From DASPTH01 sp035623515 (GTDB lineage Bacteria; Actinomycetota; Acidimicrobiia; IMCC26256; DASPTH01), in contig DASPTH010000059.1 of the NCBI GenBank assembly GCA_035623515.1, positions 1-9,098 on the forward strand: a stretch of DNA of 9,098 nt, given 5' to 3'. This document shows, in pieces, positions 5,995-9,098 of this stretch. The notes under the pieces were generated by a model. The model did no database searches. It was not told where the DNA came from and saw only the letters and a program-made list of their open reading frames with translations. Made by a program: the position numbers and the translations under genes. Every line of letters starts with the position of its first letter. Position 1 is the first letter of the stretch.

Positions 5995-7242
5995 TCAGGC
6001 CGCGTGAGCGCCGACCTTCATCGCCTTGGCGAGCGTGCCGCCCATGATGAGAGCCTGCGTGTCGTCGGGCATGCCGGCGACCACGTCGCTGTAGGCGAGC
6101 GGGTCGGCCATGCCCTCGGGGTGCGGGAAGTCCGAGCCGAACATGAGCCGATCGGCAGGGATTCCGAGGTCGAGGAGACCCTGCGGGTCGCGCTCGTGGA
6201 ATGCGTGCACGTAGATGTTGCGCGTGAAGACCTCGAACGGGTCCTCGTCGAACAGAACTGCGCTCGATTCGTAGGCGGCGCGCAGCTTTCGCACGAACGG
6301 ACGAACCCAGCCGCTCTCGTACTCGACCGGCATGAACTTGAGCTTCGGGAACCGGGTGGCGAGGCCGTGGCCGATGATCGAGGCGCACGCGTCGACGACG
6401 GGGCTCTTCTCCGACGACAAGCGCTGGAAGGCGGGCGCACCCGACCGCTTGAACGGCAGCGTCTCGACGCCGATCCCCTCCCACTCGTTCGTGTAGCGGA
6501 CGTACCCGGCATCGCCTGCGTGCATGCCGACGACGATGTCGAGCTCCTGTACCCGCTCCCAGAACGGGTCGAACTCCGGCAGCGCGAACGACCGGCGCCC
6601 CTTCCAGGTGGGCACGGGGGCGACTCTCATGAGGAAGATCCGCGCGCCGCGCTCGTAGACGTACTCGAGCTCCTCGAGGGCGGGTCCGTTGCCCGCGGCG
6701 AGGCTGACGATCGGCGTGGAGTAGATGGCATCCGAGTACACATAGGTCCAGTGCTCGTGCATCCACTGGTTCAGTGCGTGGACGAGCGCCACGGCCAGGT
6801 CGGGATCGTCGGCGACGCGCTCCTCGAGCACGCTGGCGAGCGTCGGCCACAACAGCGTGCGGTCGATCCCCATGTCCTTCATCAGCTCGAACCGCGGCTC
6901 GGGGTCGAAGAAGGCGTCGATGCCCGGCATCACCCGGGGCTTCACACCGACCTCGGCGCCCGCGATCGCACGCCCGTCACCCTTCGTGATGTCGCGGCCG
7001 TAGCCGCCGGGCACCGCGACCTTCCCGAACGTCGGATTGGGGATGTACTCGCTGATGTTGTCCCTGATCGCGAGCTTGGTGCGGCCGTCCACTTCGACGT
7101 ACTTGATCGCGCCGGCGTACTCCGCGGGGAGGAACTTCGTGAGCGCGTCCCGGTTCTCGTAGAGGTGGTTGTCGGCGTCGAACGTCTCGTACGGCAGGCG
7201 CCGTTCGCGGACGTAGATGAGGCCCTCGTTCGTGTCGGCCAC
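5995..7242 (-). CDS. Amidohydrolase family protein, long form (415 residues)
   Basis: This is a complete amidohydrolase_2-type TIM-barrel protein. The N-terminus shows F21-D-A-D24-N-H26-L-Y-E, an Asp-x-His metal pair. H241 in V-V-G-M-H-A-G-D and D371 in G369-S-D-F-P-H-P fit the remaining metal ligands, by comparison with gamma-resorcylate decarboxylase and ACMSD. At 415 residues it is longer than those classical decarboxylases, with an extra segment around residues 45-110. The likely chemistry is metal-dependent hydrolysis or decarboxylation of a pathway intermediate; the substrate cannot be read. GTG 7242 is chosen because AAGGAG lies six bases upstream. It follows the P450 gene after 92 bases, a gap that may hold its own weak promoter. 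It shares the D-x-D-x-H start with the amidohydrolase at 1-671 but is otherwise distinct. Confidence 0.92.
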   Translation of the reverse strand: MADTNEGLIYVRERRLPYETFDADNHLYENRDALTKFLPAEYAGAIKYVEVDGRTKLAIRDNISEYIPNPTFGKVAVPGGYGRDITKGDGRAIAGAEVGVKPRVMPGIDAFFDPEPRFELMKDMGIDRTLLWPTLASVLEERVADDPDLAVALVHALNQWMHEHWTYVYSDAIYSTPIVSLAAGNGPALEELEYVYERGARIFLMRVAPVPTWKGRRSFALPEFDPFWERVQELDIVVGMHAGDAGYVRYTNEWEGIGVETLPFKRSGAPAFQRLSSEKSPVVDACASIIGHGLATRFPKLKFMPVEYESGWVRPFVRKLRAAYESSAVLFDEDPFEVFTRNIYVHAFHERDPQGLLDLGIPADRLMFGSDFPHPEGMADPLAYSDVVAGMPDDTQALIMGGTLAKAMKVGAHAA

Positions 7243-7248
7243 GTTCCG

Positions 7249-7254
7249 CTCCTT
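7249..7254 (-). promoter_or_regulatory. Ribosome binding site of the long amidohydrolase
   Basis: The minus strand reads AAGGAG, followed by six bases and GTG 7242. This supports the GTG start. Confidence 0.75.
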
Positions 7255-7284
7255 GTGTCCTCGAGCTCGATGTGTTCGGCTGCG

Positions 7285-7290
7285 AGCTTA
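7285..7290 (-). promoter_or_regulatory. Possible internal -10 element upstream of the long amidohydrolase
   Basis: The minus strand has TAAGCT, fitting the loose TAnnnT pattern of GC-rich bacteria. It lies in the 92-base gap after the P450 gene and would start transcription near 7278. No recognisable -35 is present, so this is weak and the gene may simply be read from upstream. A perfect 10-base palindrome TCGAGCTCGA (7261-7270) would lie in the leader. Confidence 0.2.
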
Positions 7291-7304
7291 CGCGGTGACG
7301 ACTT

Positions 7305-7330
7305 TCGCCACCCCTCCTCGCCACCCCTCG
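7305..7330. repeat. Tandem 13-base direct repeat
   Basis: TCGCCACCCCTCC (7305-7317) is followed directly by TCGCCACCCCTCG (7318-7330), identical at 12 of 13 positions. The pair begins four bases past the P450 stop codon on the minus strand. It may be a small slippage duplication or a paired protein-binding site; nothing else identifies it. Confidence 0.55.
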
Positions 7331-7334
7331 TCGC

Positions 7335-8549
7335 TCAGCGCACGCGCATCGGGACCGACGAGTAGCCGCGCACGGTGGCCGTGTGCACGCGCTCGAGCCG
7401 GCTCTCGTCGACCTCCCACACGGGGAACCGCCGCAGCGTCTCGGCGAGCGCGACCCGTCCCTCGAGGCGCGCGAGCGCGGCGCCGATGCAGAAGTGGGTG
7501 CCGTACCCGAACGCGAGGTGGCGGTCGATGTGGCGGCGGACGTCGAAACTGTCGGGGTCGGGGAAGTGGCGCTCGTCGCGATCGGCCGAGCCGTTGAGCA
7601 ACGCCAGGCGCGACCCGCGCGGGATCACCGTGCCGTGGAACTCGACGTCGCGCGCGACCCAGCGACCCTGGATCGGCGACGGCGCCTCGTAGCGCAACAG
7701 CTCCTCGATGGCGTTCGGCACCAAGCCGGGATCGTCCACGAGCAGCTCCCGCTGATCCGGGTGTTGCGCGAGCGTCACCGCCGCGAAGCCGAGCAGCCGT
7801 GCGACCGTCTCGGTACCCGCCGACGAGAGCAACTGCACGAACGCGACGATCTCCTCGAGCGTCAGGGTGCGCGTCTCGCCGTCCTCCTCGACCTCGGCGA
7901 AGACCAGCGCGGTGATGAGGTCGTCCTGGGGATCGGCCCGGCGCTCGGCCATCAGGTCGGGGAGGATGGCGAACGCGTCGTTGACGATGGCGCCGTGCTC
8001 GTCGACGAGGCTGCGTTCGAGCTCGGCGCCCTGCATCGTGCTGCCCTCCTCGATGTGCAGGCTCTGGTCGGCGAGCTCACGGAACCTCTCGGCGTGCCCC
8101 TCCGGGTAGCCGACCAGCGACAGGATGATCGTGGGCGGGAGCAGCCCGGCGAACCGCGCCGAGTAGTCGAACTCGTCCGCTCCCTCCACCGACGCGAACA
8201 GCTCGTCGCACACCGCCACGATCCGCGGCTCGAGGTCGGCGATCCGGCGCGGTGTGAACGCGCGGCTCACGAGCTTGCGCAGCCGGGTGTGCTGGGGCGG
8301 GTCCATCATGATCATCATCGGCAGGTTCTCGTACGCCTCGTCGGCGATCATCTCGAGCACGATGCCGTGGCCCGAACGGAAGGTCTCGTGGTCGAGCAGC
8401 CCCTGCAGCACGTCGTCGTACCGGCTCAACGCGTAGAAACCGTGCCGCTCGTTGCAGTACACCGGCGCCTCGTCGCGGAGGCGCTTCCACACGGGATAGG
8501 GATCCGCGTCGATCGCGTAGTCGTAGGGGTCGTAGTAGACGTCGGTCAC
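7335..8549 (-). CDS. Cytochrome P450 (bacterial soluble, class I type)
   Basis: This is a complete 404-residue soluble P450 with no N-terminal membrane anchor. The substrate-recognition region and C-helix H87-T-R-L-R91 lead to the I-helix motif A244-G-T-E247-T248, the acid/threonine pair for oxygen activation. The K-helix E283-L-L-R286 and heme loop F347-G-Y-G-T-H-F-C354-I-G are intact, with Cys354 as heme thiolate ligand. It should hydroxylate or otherwise oxidise a hydrophobic substrate using electrons from a separate ferredoxin and reductase, neither of which is in this window. The start is GTG 8549, with GAGGAGA eight bases upstream. It lies 25 bases after the preceding amidohydrolase stop, so the two are almost surely co-transcribed. 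The CYP family number cannot be given without a search. Confidence 0.97.
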   Translation of the reverse strand: MTDVYYDPYDYAIDADPYPVWKRLRDEAPVYCNERHGFYALSRYDDVLQGLLDHETFRSGHGIVLEMIADEAYENLPMMIMMDPPQHTRLRKLVSRAFTPRRIADLEPRIVAVCDELFASVEGADEFDYSARFAGLLPPTIILSLVGYPEGHAERFRELADQSLHIEEGSTMQGAELERSLVDEHGAIVNDAFAILPDLMAERRADPQDDLITALVFAEVEEDGETRTLTLEEIVAFVQLLSSAGTETVARLLGFAAVTLAQHPDQRELLVDDPGLVPNAIEELLRYEAPSPIQGRWVARDVEFHGTVIPRGSRLALLNGSADRDERHFPDPDSFDVRRHIDRHLAFGYGTHFCIGAALARLEGRVALAETLRRFPVWEVDESRLERVHTATVRGYSSVPMRVR

Positions 8550-8557
8550 CGCACGTG

Positions 8558-8564
8558 TCTCCTC
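8558..8564 (-). promoter_or_regulatory. Ribosome binding site of the P450
   Basis: The minus strand reads GAGGAGA eight bases before GTG 8549, inside the 25-base gap between the amidohydrolase stop and the P450 start. It supports the GTG start. Confidence 0.7.
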
Positions 8565-8574
8565 GTCGACGGGT

Positions 8575-9098
8575 TCAGAGCCGGTAGAAACGGCGCGCCG
8601 AGCGTCCCATCACCTCGGCCTGCGATTCGGGCGGCAGCGACGCCACCGCCTCCTCGAGCTCCTTCACGACGCCGGGGATCTTGGCGTCGGGGTGCGGGTA
8701 GTCGGAGGCCCAGAGGATCTTGTCGGCACCGAGGTGCTCCGCCGTGAACGCGAGGGTGACCTCGTCGGGGTCGAAGCTGATCGTGCACTGGCGCGCGAAC
8801 AGCTCGCTCGGGAGCGAGCGCTGGTACGGGCTGCCGAAGATCGTGAACTGGTGGTCGAACCGTTCGAGCATCGGCACGATCCAGCCGCCCGTGCCCTCGA
8901 GGAACGCCACCCGGAGCTCGGGATGCCGCTCGCAGATGCCGCCGAGGACGAAGAGCCCGACGGCCATCTGCAGGTCGAACGCGTTCGTCAGGCCCTGCTG
9001 CAACGCGAGACCGGCGGTCGGGTCGACCATGCCGTCCGACAGACCGAGCAGGCTGCACGCGTTCGGCATGTCACCGTGAGGCGACGGGTGGATGCCGA
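8575..9098 (-). CDS. Amidohydrolase family protein, 5' end cut by the window edge
   Basis: Only the C-terminal 173 residues are visible. The frame stays open past the ATG at 9069 to the window edge and reads G-I-H-P-S-P-H-G-D before it, so that ATG is internal and the true start lies beyond 9098. The visible part has the family's G-I-H-P barrel strand, F-L-E-G-T-G-G-W, and the C-terminal metal-binding segment A-S-D-Y-P-H-P (Asp at visible residue 132). This is the usual C-terminal half of amidohydrolase_2 proteins related to ACMSD. It directly precedes the P450 gene (25 bases) in the same run. It is not the missing half of the amidohydrolase at the other edge, since the short homologous stretch they share differs. 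Substrate unknown. Confidence 0.88.
   Translation of the reverse strand, partial: GIHPSPHGDMPNACSLLGLSDGMVDPTAGLALQQGLTNAFDLQMAVGLFVLGGICERHPELRVAFLEGTGGWIVPMLERFDHQFTIFGSPYQRSLPSELFARQCTISFDPDEVTLAFTAEHLGADKILWASDYPHPDAKIPGVVKELEEAVASLPPESQAEVMGRSARRFYRL

Noticed and set aside
9067..9069. ATG as the start of the right-edge amidohydrolase.
   Set aside because: The frame continues upstream into conserved family sequence (GIHPSPHGD), so this methionine is internal.
1..9098. The possibility that the window is a closed circle, with the two edge amidohydrolase fragments forming one gene.
   Set aside because: Both fragments end near the same homologous point, but joining position 1 to 9098 breaks the reading frame. 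The overlapping homologous stretch also differs (LHPFLVA against IHPSPHG), so they are two different family members.
1..9098. tRNA or rRNA genes, CRISPR repeats, insertion-sequence ends or attachment sites.
   Set aside because: No cloverleaf, spaced repeat array, transposase-like protein or long terminal inverted repeat was found, and nearly all bases are assigned to metabolic genes.

Overview
The window is a compact, GC-rich (about 70% G+C by eye) bacterial segment that is almost entirely coding. Its base composition, GTG/TTG starts, strong AGGAGG-type ribosome binding sites and gene content (family III CoA-transferase, cytochrome P450, acyl-CoA dehydrogenase, several ACMSD-type amidohydrolases, TetR) point to an actinobacterium, possibly an uncultured soil or aquatic lineage. 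The sequence alone does not fix the genus. No RNA gene, insertion sequence, CRISPR array or phage gene was seen.

Layout. Seven of the eight genes lie on the minus strand, in two runs separated by one plus-strand tetR gene. Read in the direction of transcription, run A is: amidohydrolase (enters from beyond 9098, ends 8575), cytochrome P450 (8549-7335), long amidohydrolase (7242-5995), and a fused two-domain CoA-transferase (5949-3679). Run B is: acyl-CoA dehydrogenase (3006-1705), zinc-type alcohol dehydrogenase (1689-760), and another amidohydrolase (671 to beyond position 1). The tetR gene (best start GTG 3080, end 3682) is divergent from run B and convergent with the CoA-transferase, whose stop codon overlaps the tetR stop inside a CTAG.

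Regulation. The 73-base gap between the acyl-CoA dehydrogenase start (3006) and the proposed tetR start (3080) holds two similar 17-base boxes, each with a GAA-N5-TTC core, 21 bases apart. They lie over the predicted -10 and -35 elements of run B and the -10 of tetR. This looks like a classic autoregulated TetR switch and is the clearest regulatory signal here. It also argues that the naive ATG start of tetR at 3035 is wrong. A second possible control element is a 13-base inverted repeat (12 of 13 paired) covering the gap and TTG start of the CoA-transferase gene.

How the genes may work together. The enzymes fit a catabolic route for an unknown organic acid or alicyclic/terpenoid-like compound. 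In this reading the P450 hydroxylates, the alcohol dehydrogenase oxidises the alcohol, the CoA-transferase activates the acid, the acyl-CoA dehydrogenase introduces a double bond, and the amidohydrolase-fold enzymes hydrolyse or decarboxylate C-C or C-O bonds. The substrate is not readable from the sequence, and this pathway is an inference from enzyme classes. I do not see a novel defence or mobile system; the window reads as an uncharacterised catabolic cluster with a well-defined local regulator.
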